NCBI GenBank assembly: GCA_037833965.1
Contig: AP031356.1
Span: forward strand, 10,562,501-10,626,500
Length of the DNA: 64,000 nucleotides
Direction: 5' to 3'
From: Marchantia polymorpha subsp. ruderalis
Taxonomy: Eukaryota > Streptophyta > Marchantiopsida > Marchantiales > Marchantiaceae
A program made the position numbers and the translations under genes. Position 1 is the first letter of the stretch, and every line of letters begins with the position of its first letter. Of this stretch, positions 1 through 10,076 are shown piece after piece. The notes below the pieces were generated by a model. It made no database searches and had not been told where the DNA came from. It was given only the letters and a program-made list of their open reading frames with translations.

Positions 1-2
1 CC

Positions 3-1598
3 TTAGCTGTAATCTTCTCACTTAAGAAGTTTCGACATTATTTGTTGGGTGGGAGATTCACTATAGTGACTGATCATAAGGCTTTGAAATACATTTTCAA
101 CAAGCCTAATGCTGAAGGGAGGATAGCTAGATGGAAGCTACTACTAGCAGAGTTTGATTATACCATTGAGGATAGACCTGGAAAGAAGCATGCTAATGCG
201 GATTTGATGTCGAGAGCATATGATGATGGAGGAGATCAGTCAGTAGATGACACCTTTCCGGATGAGGACTTGCTAGTCATGGACACGGTGACAACAGTAC
301 CGGAGGAGTACAAGGAAATTTGGGATTTCATCTCTAGAGGAGAGTTTCCTCAAGGAATGCATCAAAGGGAGAAAAATGCATTAGTGAAGAGATGTCAACC
401 TTATATGATCATGGAGAAGGTACTTTTTCATCAAGGAGCTGACGGACTTCTACGAAGGGCGGTTGGGAGAGGAGAGGCACTACAACTCATGAAGGAGTTT
501 CATGATGGTGCAGTATGTGGAGGACATTTTGCGGGGAAGGTAACTGCCTTCAAAATTCTTGATGCTGGTTATCATTGGAAGGGTATTTTTAAGGATTGTG
601 TGGAATATTGCAAAAGTTGTGATGTGTGTCAAGCTTTTGCTAAAAAGTCCATGAAAACCCCTCCTATGATTTCTGTACCAGTGTTAGGTCCTTTTGAAAA
701 GTGGGGAATAGATTTTGTAGGTCCTTTGAATCTTACTCCTCGAGGGAATAAGTTCATTGTGATAGCTACAGATTATCTTACGAAGTGGGTAGAGGCAAGA
801 CCACTTAAATCTACTAATGAGAAGGAGGTTGGTAGATTTTTATATGAGAGAATCATTACTCGATTTGGTTGTCCATTGGAGTTAGTATCAGATAGAGGAG
901 GAGAATTTGTGGGAAGTATGATTCAAGCCATGTTGGAGCACTTTTCCATCAAGGCTCGAGTAACCACTTCCTACAAACCTAACGCTAACGGGTTGGCGGA
1001 GCGGACCAACTACACTTTGTGTATGATGTTGGCCAAGGATGCAGACATGGACGGGAGTAAACACAATTGGGACAAGAGGCTCCATGCTATCTTATGGGAG
1101 TATCGCACAACATGGAAGACATCTACCGGATACTCACCTTTTCGGATGGTGTATGGAGTTGAGTCAAAACTTCCCATACAGTTTGACTTGACAACATTCA
1201 CAACAATCCAGCAAAGGTTGAAGAAATCAAATGGAGCAGAAGCCATCAAGTCTCGCCAACAACAATTGATGGAGTTGGAGGAAGCTCGAGCATTAGCCAT
1301 GGTACGAGTGGAGCGGGCTCAACAGTTGCAGAAGAAGTATCACGACAAACGAAGTGGAAACCAGAACTTGAAGCCGTTCAAGGAAGGTGATTGGGTGATG
1401 CTCTTTGATGCAATTAGATACAAGAGAGCTAGGAAAAAGTTTCTTCCTAAGTATTTTGGACCTTTCATAGTTGAGAAGGTGTGGGGAAATTTCACTTATG
1501 ACATCAAGGAGTTAGGAGGACGTCACTTCGATCGAGTCAACCACGACAAGTTGAAGTTATTCCATCGAAGATCAGATTCTTTCACTCCGAGGGCGTAG
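3..1598 (+). CDS. element A pol, RNase H end plus integrase (partial at 5' edge)
   Basis: The frame is open from the window edge. Residues 1-70 are the end of a retrotransposon RNase H (TDHKALKYIF, then GRIARWKLLLAEFDY). The integrase follows with an HHCC zinc-binding region (H..H..CKSCDVCQ), and a catalytic core with all three acidic residues visible: Asp in WGIDFVGP, Asp in LVSDRGGEF and Glu in NGLAERTN. The C-terminal part has a GPF motif (PKYFGPFIVEKV) and no recognisable chromodomain. Integrase joins element cDNA to host DNA in the nucleus. The gene ends 23 bp before the LTR, so there is no extra gene between pol and LTR in this family. Confidence 0.92.
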   Translation, partial: LAVIFSLKKFRHYLLGGRFTIVTDHKALKYIFNKPNAEGRIARWKLLLAEFDYTIEDRPGKKHANADLMSRAYDDGGDQSVDDTFPDEDLLVMDTVTTVPEEYKEIWDFISRGEFPQGMHQREKNALVKRCQPYMIMEKVLFHQGADGLLRRAVGRGEALQLMKEFHDGAVCGGHFAGKVTAFKILDAGYHWKGIFKDCVEYCKSCDVCQAFAKKSMKTPPMISVPVLGPFEKWGIDFVGPLNLTPRGNKFIVIATDYLTKWVEARPLKSTNEKEVGRFLYERIITRFGCPLELVSDRGGEFVGSMIQAMLEHFSIKARVTTSYKPNANGLAERTNYTLCMMLAKDADMDGSKHNWDKRLHAILWEYRTTWKTSTGYSPFRMVYGVESKLPIQFDLTTFTTIQQRLKKSNGAEAIKSRQQQLMELEEARALAMVRVERAQQLQKKYHDKRSGNQNLKPFKEGDWVMLFDAIRYKRARKKFLPKYFGPFIVEKVWGNFTYDIKELGGRHFDRVNHDKLKLFHRRSDSFTPRA

Positions 1599-1815
1599 TG
1601 AAATCTTGGTCCGGGGGTAAATGTAAGACCGGGTGTTGCACATATGTACTAAGTCTTAGAAGTGGTCAAGGGAATAAGGATGATTAGCCAAGGCATAGCT
1701 AAGACTAGCTAGTTATGACTAAACTAGTTAGTTATAACTAAGTTTATCTAGTCATGATTAAGTTTAGCTACAATGTTTATAGTTGGCGGAATAATTAGCG
1801 GAGTTCTAGAAGAAT

Positions 1816-1877
1816 GGAGTGAGCACTTCTATTTTGTCTTTTACAAGGAGTGAGCACTTCTATTTTGTCTTATACAA
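1816..1877 (+). repeat. 31-bp tandem duplication in the element A LTR
   Basis: Two near-identical units start at 1816 and 1847, each containing GAGCACTTCTATTTTGTCTT. The solo LTR at 17568 carries the same doubled block. It lies about 300 bp upstream of the TATA box, so an enhancer role is possible but not shown. Confidence 0.75.
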
Positions 1878-2178
1878 AAGTTCTAGATTCCAAGGGATTA
1901 GATATTTGACTAGAAGCTTGGATTCGATTGGTTTGACTAAATGTATGAAAGATGATTGGCTAGACTAAGTCTAATGTTGACTTAGTGGCTAGGAAGCTTG
2001 TAGAAGTTTAAAAGCTTCCAATGGCATGTCGCCACCTCAATCTTGGATTCCGGAAGCTTCTAGAAGGTTTAGGTAGGCCAATGGCATGTTGCCACGTAGA
2101 GAAGGTTAGTCAAACTTACCTAGGTAAAAGTAAGTTAGGAGAAATTACCACATGTTACTATGATAACTTCTCAAGTAG

Positions 2179-2186
2179 TATAAATA
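2179..2186 (+). promoter_or_regulatory. TATA box of element A LTR
   Basis: TATAAATA followed by GAGAGG is a typical plant TATA box. The same sequence occurs in the solo LTR at 18126-18133. Confidence 0.6.
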
Positions 2187-2722
2187 GAGAGGTAGAGTAG
2201 CACCTCTCAAGCAAGTTTGGAGAGTCATGTGTGAGGACTTGTTTCAGTAATGAAGGAGTGAAGTTTTTGAGTATCTTGGAGTATCGACGTGTGTTTGCAT
2301 TTATGTGAAGAGGGTGATGTGAGGAGAGTTGTGTGTGAGTTGGAGTGATACATGAGAGTTTGTAAGAGAAGGTGTTTGGGACATGAGTGAGAGTATGAAT
2401 CTTAGTCTTCTAGAACCATGATGCGCTACCACAAAGCCATCAGAGGTAAACCTGAGTGAGAGTCAGCCCGGAGGTTGCAGACCGGGCGGCGGAGAACGTC
2501 CCATTCTTGAATTCGCGATTCCAATCTCTTGTGCGCGCTGCGCGCATCCATCTGCTGGCTGCTAAACATTCTCGACGTCGTCGCTCAGGAGATTTCTTGT
2601 TGATTGAGGGAGAAGTGAATGCGCGTGATTTGGAATTAAGGGCGATTAGAGTTTGCCGAGAGAGAAAGGCGCTCGGGCGGTGCGGAAGTAGAATGAGCGG
2701 GCGAGCGAACCCCAGGAACGCA

Positions 2723-5611
2723 ATGACGAGACCGAGCAGATTGCGGATGGTGCCACTTCGCCTACCACAGAACGGGCTACGCGCTTTCGAGGAGCGCTTA
2801 ATCGCAAGAAAGCTCGATTTCTTGCTATGGGGATGGAACTACATCTGTGCGAATATGGTGCGCGAGTGGCTAGAGCCACAGGGACCACCCTCGCGCGGAT
2901 TGCGTCCGCATGTTGATCGGTGGACAGTCCAAGATTGGGCGCAGGCGTTGGGAAGATGTGCTGGCATGCCAGGGCATCTCCTTTTTGACAGTGAGAGCAT
3001 CAAGGTGACCAAGCAGGAAGAGGCGCAATTTGTGGAGCTGTTCAAGACCGGGAGGTCTACCAAGAATGGGTACAGGACCCGTGATTACAAGGATCGATTT
3101 CGCCGGACTTTGTCCGCGGCGCTGATGAAATTACTGCAGCCGCACCGCGCCTGCTACATCACATTGTGGCAGGTCTCTTTTGTGGAGTGCGTCATCGAGG
3201 GAACTCCAATTCACTGGGCGAGCATCCTGCACAGGGTGATGCGACAGCACGCGTTTGAGGAGAAGGGGGGAACTCTAAACCATCTTTCTCCTTTCCTCAT
3301 CAATTTTTATCGACAGCGGAATTGTTTGACAGCGGCGGAGCTTGAACATTTTCCGCCATTGTCCATCGACCATCCCGGGAAGTATGTGCGGGAGAATGAG
3401 ATCGACACTGATGCAGAGGAGTCACCGACTTCTACCCCATCAAGGCGGAGGGACGAAGGGAGACATACTCCTGCAGCACGAGTGCCGCGGAAGCGGCGAT
3501 GGAGGAAAGAGTCTGAAGAGGAGCAGCATCAAGAACCCTCTGTTCCCATTCGACCGCGGCCGCTGTGCGAGCCATACAGCCGGCCGAAGCAGAAGGCACG
3601 CAGACTGGTGTTGCCAGCTGACAGTGCGGACACGGCGACGATTGCGACGGAGAAAGGGAGTGCATCGCCAGAGAAGCATGAGGAAGCGCGGACGACCGCA
3701 GGAGCAACGGGCTACGCTGCAACCTCGACGGGAGAGAGGCCGCCTACGGGCCAAGGGCCTCCGGAGTTACCACGTGCGATGCGGACAGATGTTCCGTTTG
3801 CGCACAGACGAGCCTCCGCGGACGGACGAGCCTCCGCGGACAGGCGATCACAAGTGGACGTGGATCTACGCTTACGCGTGGGAAGGAGCAGTCCGCCTGT
3901 GCACAGGCGCTCACCTGTGCACAGGTCGCCTGTGCACAGGACACCTCCGCACGTGCCGCCTGTGCACAGGCAAGAATCACCCCCGTTCCAACGTAGGAAG
4001 GGGAAGGAGCCGGCGGAAGAACCGCCTACGAGACACCGGCCCTCGGGGCCAGACCCTCCGGCGCACCACGCGCCGCAATTTGCGCCTTCGGCGCCAGGGC
4101 CTTCGAGCCGAGGAGATACGAGCAGAGAGCGTGCGGAGGCCGCACCATCGGCGGAAAGTCCGCCGATAGATGCGCCTTCGGCGGTAGGGCCTATAGGCCA
4201 AGGGACAACGGGCGAGTGGTCCCCGACCATGTCGCCTTCGGCGATGGACGTCCGCGGCGCTACGCCTGCGGCGGACAAGGCGCCAGCAAATGCGCCTGCG
4301 CACGGGCCGGGCACAGCCCCCACGGACCGATCAAGGGAGCAGCAACAGACGGAGGAGCAGAGTGACTGTCCGCGGGATGAAATTTCGATGCGCGATGCGC
4401 AATCAAACCCCGCGCAGCCACCCTCTGCTCGATCGCCTTCGGCGGCGGGCGACGGCGGCAGAGAGGACGCGGTAGACAATCAACAAGCGAGTGACGGGGA
4501 TGCCGCACGAGTACATTCGCCTTCCGCCTTAGACATTTTGGCGACGAGCAGCGAGGCTGCAGCCGTGCCTTCGCAGGCAGCACACGTCGATGACGTGCAG
4601 CCCCACTCGGGGCAGTCGCCGACGCAATCAATGGCGACTGAAATTTTCCACTCGGATGATGACGACGGAGGCTCCACGGAAGAAATGTCAGGAGCAGAAG
4701 ACACCGAGGAGGAGGAGGAGGAAATTGTTGGAGCACCGGCGGCGGCGCTCTCTGAGCAGGTGATTCCGTTGCTGAGGTACTTGGATCGCAAGGTCGATAA
4801 ATACGCCGACCCACTCCAGCCGGGATCTTACATCGAATTAGTGCGCAGGCGGACTCGCACTAAAGTCCACACCAGCAAGCTATTAGCTAGAGTGGACCAG
4901 GAGTTGAGGGAATTGAAGGAGAAGCATGCATGCTTGTGGGGTCAGTACAAACTTAATCAGAAATTCTACAAGCACTCCGAGAAGATGAAGGATGAGAAGC
5001 TGGATGAGCTCACCAAGGAGCAGGTGAAGGTCAAGGAAGCACTCATTTCTGAGCAGGCCCAGAATCGGATTTTGTCAGAGGAGCTCGTGCGACAGACGCG
5101 GTTGTTGGAACAATGTCAGCTCGCACGGCAGGCGGATGAAGAGTTAATCCGCAGGTTACAGTCAGAGTGTGGCGAATTGAGAGCGCAACGTGCTGAAGCC
5201 GAATCGCAATTAGTGATAATTGAAGAGGATCGCAGGAAGGAGGCGGATCGCACGAAGGTGGAGACGGCGAGGCGTGTCGCCCACTGTCTCAAGGGCTACG
5301 CCCACTGGGAAGTGAAGGCGCAGGAGAAACTCACACTGCGTGAGTTTGAATTGCGCGCAGCCGGGTTGTTGTCAGGCGACAGTAGGAGTCGGCGGAAGGT
5401 AGCAAAGAAGCTCGATGCCTTTCTGTCGAAGGCACAGGATACCATGTCCGCCCTCGAAGTGGAGGTGTCCGCCGCGTTGCAGCGTTTGGGACTGCGCAGT
5501 CGAGCGGAAGATTGGCAGGGTAGGGAGTTAGTGCGCGGCAGTCGGCCGCGCAGGAGACGTAGTACAGGTTCCGCGGAGTGTAGTGTAGCGTGGTTCCGTG
5601 CAGGCGTGTAG
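2723..5611 (+). CDS. U3-encoded protein of L1 (coiled-coil protein, function unknown)
   Basis: The ATG at 2723 is chosen because it aligns with the first codon conserved in all three subfamilies (M-S/T-x-x-x-Q/R-LR). The frame is also open upstream to the element A junction. Parts in order: N-terminal domain of about 220 residues (LDFLLWGWNYICANMVREW; NGYRTRDYKDRFRRT; HLSPFLINFYRQRNC); two basic nuclear-signal-like motifs (PRKRRW, RPKQKARRL); a long Pro/Ser/Ala/Arg-rich linker; an acidic run; a heptad-rich coiled coil; a conserved C-terminal block (AHWEVKAQEKLTLREFELR, SRSRRKVAKKLDAFLSKA, LQRLGLRSRAEDW); and an Arg-rich tail. No catalytic motif is visible. The N-terminal part distantly recalls the domain called putative plant transposon protein, which is inference only. 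Confidence 0.75.
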   Translation: MTRPSRLRMVPLRLPQNGLRAFEERLIARKLDFLLWGWNYICANMVREWLEPQGPPSRGLRPHVDRWTVQDWAQALGRCAGMPGHLLFDSESIKVTKQEEAQFVELFKTGRSTKNGYRTRDYKDRFRRTLSAALMKLLQPHRACYITLWQVSFVECVIEGTPIHWASILHRVMRQHAFEEKGGTLNHLSPFLINFYRQRNCLTAAELEHFPPLSIDHPGKYVRENEIDTDAEESPTSTPSRRRDEGRHTPAARVPRKRRWRKESEEEQHQEPSVPIRPRPLCEPYSRPKQKARRLVLPADSADTATIATEKGSASPEKHEEARTTAGATGYAATSTGERPPTGQGPPELPRAMRTDVPFAHRRASADGRASADRRSQVDVDLRLRVGRSSPPVHRRSPVHRSPVHRTPPHVPPVHRQESPPFQRRKGKEPAEEPPTRHRPSGPDPPAHHAPQFAPSAPGPSSRGDTSRERAEAAPSAESPPIDAPSAVGPIGQGTTGEWSPTMSPSAMDVRGATPAADKAPANAPAHGPGTAPTDRSREQQQTEEQSDCPRDEISMRDAQSNPAQPPSARSPSAAGDGGREDAVDNQQASDGDAARVHSPSALDILATSSEAAAVPSQAAHVDDVQPHSGQSPTQSMATEIFHSDDDDGGSTEEMSGAEDTEEEEEEIVGAPAAALSEQVIPLLRYLDRKVDKYADPLQPGSYIELVRRRTRTKVHTSKLLARVDQELRELKEKHACLWGQYKLNQKFYKHSEKMKDEKLDELTKEQVKVKEALISEQAQNRILSEELVRQTRLLEQCQLARQADEELIRRLQSECGELRAQRAEAESQLVIIEEDRRKEADRTKVETARRVAHCLKGYAHWEVKAQEKLTLREFELRAAGLLSGDSRSRRKVAKKLDAFLSKAQDTMSALEVEVSAALQRLGLRSRAEDWQGRELVRGSRPRRRRSTGSAECSVAWFRAGV

Positions 5612-5647
5612 CGTAGTGCAGTGTAGTGCTAGGTAGGGCTTAGAAGG

Positions 5648-5656
5648 TATAAAATA
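5648..5656 (+). promoter_or_regulatory. TATA box of L1
   Basis: TATAAAATA lies 36 bp after the stop codon of the U3 ORF, so nearly all of U3 upstream of the promoter is occupied by the ORF and its leader. Confidence 0.65.
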
Positions 5657-5659
5657 GTT

Positions 5660-5676
5660 CCAGGCGTTTTGCCTGG
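5660..5676 (+). other. conserved inverted repeat at the end of U3
   Basis: CCAGGC-GTTTT-GCCTGG forms a 6-bp stem with a 5-nt loop just downstream of TATA. Subfamily 2 has CAAGGC-GTTTT-GCCTTG at 12678-12694, so both sides of one pair changed together. Confidence 0.6.
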
Positions 5677-6620
5677 GGTTCTTTCCCATCAGAAGTGCAG
5701 ATCAGGAACCCATTTCCTTTGCGTGTTTGTGTCCTTGAGTTCTGTCACCACGCACGAGGAGTTACAACTTAGCGTTCCGCATTTTGTAGCTGAAGGCCTT
5801 CGGCCGAATGTTCAGAGCTAGTACATTGGTTAGAGACTTGAGTAGTTCGGATCTGCACCTGCGGGTGATTGCCGATGCTCAGAGCCAGTGACTAGTTAGA
5901 TACTTGAACAGTTTCGCCCCTACACCTTCGAGTGTTTCTTTCTGATTGTACTCCTTTGGGATTTTTCCCCTGAATGCCAAAGTGAAGTTTTGCTACTTCG
6001 TGTAAGCCTTGGTTGTAAATTCAGGTTACGCTGCAGCAGGTGCCTTGAGGGTAACCCCTGTAGTATTTCTGGGAATGACAAGTGCCTGAGAATTCAAACT
6101 CTTCAATAGATTGTTGTTGTGTTACTGGAATGTTTCACAGTGAGTCCTTCAGTGCGGACCTGTGTTCTCTGCGCGTTTTGTGAGTTGAGAGTGTTGTTCA
6201 CCGCGTAGGAGTGACTTCGATCCGAAGTAGGCAGTCCAAACCGGGTTTCCTACACTAGCAGCAAGCTAGTGGAAGTGTTGTAAAAGCCGGAGTTGGAAGT
6301 CACTGCCCGCAGCTTTGCCGAGTGTGCTCGCGAGAGACTTCCCCCCTGAAATCTTGAGTAGAGGTCCTAACGGATCTCTGGGTTGTGTTTCTGTAGTTTC
6401 AGGTGTGTGTGTGTGTGTGTGTTACGCTGCACTGTGCGACCTCCGAGTGCGCTCCGAGTGGACACTTGCAGTATTTCTGGGAGTGACAGTTGCCTGAGAA
6501 TTCAAACTCCTCAATAGTCTGTTAAAACGTGACACTTTGTACCCTGTGTGTTCCTCTGTCCCTGTGGGTTCGACCTTTCTACCACTATATTGCAGTTTTA
6601 GCCTTTAGTGGGTTATTACA

Positions 6621-6799
6621 GCAGTCGAGCTGAGGACTGGCAGGGTAGGGAGTTAGTGCGCGGCAGTCCGTCGCGCAGGAGGCGAAGCACAGGTTCCGCG
6701 GAGTGTAGTGTAGCGTGGTACCCTGTGTGTTCCTCTGTCCCTCTGGGTTCGATCTTTCTACCACTATATTGCAGTTTTATCCTTTAGTGGGTTATTACA
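6621..6799 (+). mobile_element. L0: short remnant of an ORF-bearing LTR
   Basis: It holds the last codons of the U3 ORF (CAGTCGAGC...GTAGTGTAGCGTGG) and the last 80 bp or so of the LTR, ending GTGGGTTATTACA at 6799. The promoter and leader region is absent. L1 is inserted at its left, and the remnant itself is inserted in the minus-strand LTR L2. Broken. Confidence 0.75.
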
Positions 6800-8535
6800 G
6801 GCTCCGAAATGTCTGCGTCGTCTGCCACCACTATCGCTGCTCCAGCCTCGCTGCTCCTTGCCAGAATGTCTAGGAAGGTGAGAGAGTGAGGTTGTGCCAA
6901 ATTCACATCGCCCGCCCGTCCGGCTTCTGCTAACTCCGCATCGCCGAAGGCGTCCACAGCCGAAGGCGATCGTGCGCAAGGTGTCTGCGCGGATTGCAAT
7001 CGTGCATCGCGCACACGTATTTCCTCCTGCCGACATTCAATCCGCTCCTCCGTTAGGTCCAGCTCCTTCGATAGGTCCTGCTCCCTCATTAGGTCCTGCG
7101 CCGGGGATGCGTCTTGCCTATGCGTAGGCGCTATTGTCGGCGGCGCTTCCGCCGAAGGCGGCTCGCCTGATGTCCCTTGGCCCGAAGGCCCTTCCGCCGA
7201 AGGGGCACCTTCCGGCAGACTTCCCGCCGAGGGCGCGTTCCCCGCCGGCTCCCTACTTGCAACTCGGTGGCTCGAAGGCCCTTGCGCCGAAGGCGCATTT
7301 CCCGGCGGTCTCACCGCCGAAGGACCTTGCCCCGAAGGCCCTTGAGCCGAAGGCGAATCTTCCGCCGGCTCCTTTCCTTTCCTGCGCTGCACCGGAGGCG
7401 AGTCTCGCCTATGCGTAGGCGCTCTCCTATCCGCAGGGATTCGCCTATCCGTATGCGGCACACTCATCCGTGCCGCGTGTTGTCGCTCTTGACCCGAAGG
7501 TCATCTCACTTCTGCCGAAGGCATCCGTGCCTTTGGCGTAGGGAGGTCCGCTGACCCCTCTGCTGTCCGCGCATTCCCATCCTCCTCCAAGGATGGGGTC
7601 TCCCTCTCTCCGGCGACCCGCGCCGTCTCCGCGCTACTTGCAGGCAATACAAGCCGGCGCGCTTTCTGCTTCGGCCGAATGCAAATTTCTTCTAGTGGCC
7701 GCTTTTGTTTGAGAGCCGTCGAGTCTTGATGTGGCTCTTTCTCAGGTTCCCCTTTCCATCTCCTCTTCCGCGGCACTTGCGCTGCGGATGCGTCTCTCCC
7801 CGCATCCTGTTGAGCTGGTGGAGTGGAGGTCGGAGTGTCCTCCGCGTCGGAGTCGACCTTGTTATCCCGCACATACCTCCCGGGATTGTTGAGTGACAAC
7901 ATCGGATACTGAATACGCTCAGTCGCGGTTAAGCAACCCATCGACCGATAAAAGTTTATCAAGAAGGGGGAGAGATGATTGATCCTTCCTCCCCTCTCCT
8001 CAAATGCATGCTGCCGCGTTACCCTATGCAAGATACGCGACCAGTGAATCGGAGCTCCGGCCAATGTGAGCTCCACGAAAGACACTTGCCAAGAAGTGAT
8101 GTATGTTGTTCGGTGCGGCTGCAAGAGTTGCAGAAGTGTCATCGCTACGTTTCTGCGGAAGCGATCCTTGTAGTCACGGGTCCTGTACCCGTTCTTGTTG
8201 GACTTCTCTCTCTTGAACAAGTCCACGAAGGAGGCGTCTTCCGCCTTCGTCACCTTGACGCTCTCACTATCAAATAGGAGGAACCCGTCCTCGCCTGCAA
8301 AACTCCCCATCACTTGTCCCCAATCTTGGACAGTCCAACGCTCTACGTGCGGTCGGAATCCGCGCGTAGGTTGGTGTCTCTCCCTTTGCCATTCGCGCAC
8401 CATGTCTTGGCACACGTAATTCCACCCCCACAGCAGGAAATCGAGCTTCACTGCAAACAGCCGGTCCTGAAAAGCACGCTGCCCAATCTGCGGAAGCTTG
8501 AGCGAAATCATCCGCAGCTAAGTGGACTTCGACAT
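6800..8535 (-). pseudogene. U3 ORF remnant of L2 (subfamily 3)
   Basis: The N-terminal domain is well preserved (LDFLLWGWNYVCQDMVREW; NGYRTRDYKDRFRRN; HLSPFLINFYRSMGC), with the basic motifs PRKRRW and RPKQKARRL and part of the Pro/Ser/Ala linker (PSAEGPSGQGTSG). The conserved start codon is at 8535. The C-terminal half is not present on this side of the L0 insertion. Broken, with a few breaks. Its value is as a third sequence for judging which parts of the protein are conserved. Confidence 0.75.
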
Positions 8536-8712
8536 CGCGTTCTTGAAATTTGATTTCGTGAACCTTCCTCCGCTACCCTCAAGCTTCTTGCTCACAACTT
8601 TGATTCTCCTGCAAGCTCTAATCTCTCTCGATTCCGACTGTCGCGCACTCAATTCTTCCTCTGTCACTGTGTGAGTCTCTGCGCGTTGGTGTCTGGAATT
8701 TCTCTCGGCTAG
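6800..8712 (-). mobile_element. L2 (part 1): subfamily-3 ORF-bearing LTR
   Basis: This minus-strand LTR is related to but distinct from subfamilies 1 and 2. It continues at 13602-14878 after solo LTR L3. Its lower-coordinate end is hidden behind the insertion of L0 and lies outside the window. The U3 ORF here is a remnant. Confidence 0.8.
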
Positions 8713-10076
8713 TGTGGTAACACACTTTTTGTTTTTTTGCAGAATTTAAACAATTTTAGAAAACTAGTACCGACGCAGTGTTGGTAGTTAGAAAAGGGTA
8801 CGTTAAATAGAGTGGATTGATGAGATCGTCACGAGGACACAAAGAATCACGCAGTCGGATGTACCAATGTCTTCGGCGCCTTTGGCAAAAGCTCCTTTTC
8901 TGAGGTATCTCTACTCACGCGCCTCCAGCGTATAAGGAAGCTACGCTTCCGGCGCAGACACCTCAGGAGGAGGTTTTGCTAAAGACGTCAGGAGAAGGGC
9001 CCGGACCTCTAAAGGCGTCCGACCATGAGTGCGCCTTCGGCGAAGCGCCGCTAGCGCGGAAAGGGGAAACCTTCATAACAATCGGGATACACGGTAGATC
9101 CAGTTGGTTGAAGTCGCATTAGAAAGAGCTCGGGACGCTCGTTCTAACGAGCCCAAGAGCGTCGGAGATGGATCAGGAATGGAGAAGTTATGAGCGTCAG
9201 AAAACTCGTAGCCGGACATGCGCCGTTCGCGCTAGGGTTCACAGCCGGAAAGGATTCCCGTACGCCCTCAGCGATGCGCCCTCGGCGATGCGCCCTCGGC
9301 GGAATCACGCGCTCATAGGAGGAAACCAACTCAGAGTCGGAAGCGCCTTTGGCGGCGGTTCATGGAAGGAAAGCGCCGGTCGGATGTACGACTCCGACGT
9401 GGCGCTGACGGCCGGATGCGCTTGCATGAGTTGCGCTGGCGGATATGCGCCGGCAGCAACGGACGAGGCATAAAGGACAAAATAGGCGGTACGACTGCGC
9501 GCCGGCGTAATTCGATCCGACTGGATGTGCGCCTCCAGCAAGGCGCCGACGGATAATGAACGCACCAGCGGCGACACGCCTCCAGTGAGGGACGGGTTAG
9601 GAAAAGACAACAGGGCCGACGTATACCCTGCAGCGGACTCTAGTCCGGAAGGTGGCGGCGGCGGGAGAATTCAACGTTTACGCATGCGAATGCGCGCAGT
9701 GCGGAGACGTGAATTCGCGCATGCAAAGGGCGAACCGTTAAGCCGTATAGCCGGCTGCGTACGTTGTAACCAGTAAGAACGTTGGACGTTCTTGAAATCA
9801 GAGAAGAAAAGACTGCGCTCCAGTCTCATTCTCTCATTCTTGACTTTGTGATTTCCAGTTTCCAAGATTACGCGCAAGGGCGGAGCGACCTGCAGTGAGA
9901 GTAGAGAGTGCGGAGACGAGTTGCGCAAGGATCTTGGCGGACCTTGAAAGAATTGCGAGTAGCGATCTTGAGCTTGAGCGCAGAGAGGGTGAGCAGTCAG
10001 TGCTTGAGCGGCCGACGCGCAGTGGCGATTGTTAGAGCGAGCGAAAGGGAGAACGTTTGTGTGTGCAGGCAACGCA

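Larger units (their letters stand above)
1..2479 (+). mobile_element. Ty3/gypsy element A, 3' part with 3' LTR (5' part outside window)
   Basis: This is the downstream part of a Ty3/gypsy retrotransposon: end of RNase H, whole integrase, then a terminal LTR at 1622-2479. Its coding DNA is more AT-rich than the GC-rich LTR family around it. It sits inside the U3 ORF of LTR L1: the bases after its LTR (GACC, 2480-2483) continue the sequence that uninterrupted copies show (GACCGGGCGGCGG, as at 40657). This gives a 4-bp target site whose other copy lies left of the window. The visible coding part looks whole. A matching solo LTR lies at 17568-18420 and a fragment at 35422-35503. Confidence 0.9.
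1622..2479 (+). mobile_element. 3' LTR of element A
   Basis: An 858-bp LTR running from TGTAAGACCGGG to GGAGGTTGCA. Ends were fixed by comparison with the solo LTR at 17568-18420 and by the 4-bp GACC target site. It carries a 31-bp tandem duplication and a TATA box. Confidence 0.88.
2480..6620 (+). mobile_element. L1: ORF-bearing LTR, subfamily 1, 5' end cut off by element A
   Basis: This LTR matches L6, L8 and L9 from near the start of the long reading frame to the right terminus GTGGGTTATTACA at 6620. Its first part (about 1.2 kb in the other copies) lies left of the window because element A is inserted here. It has the same layout as its relatives: ORF, TATA box at 5648, inverted repeat at 5660, then an untranslated region of about 940 bp with a TG-dinucleotide run. 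It lies inside remnant L0, and no internal region follows it. Confidence 0.88.

Noticed and set aside
3890-3970. CRISPR-like array of CCTGTGCACAGG units
   Set aside because: Units are short palindromes with irregular spacing inside a coding frame, in a plant genome, with no spacers or cas genes.
3342-4169. Arg/Cys-rich second frame on the same strand as the U3 ORF
   Set aside because: It overlaps the conserved ORF in another frame, is low-complexity, and is not conserved outside near-identical copies.
6315-6497. Small frames across the TG run in LTR leaders
   Set aside because: They consist of microsatellite translation (runs of Cys-Val) and shift with repeat length between copies.
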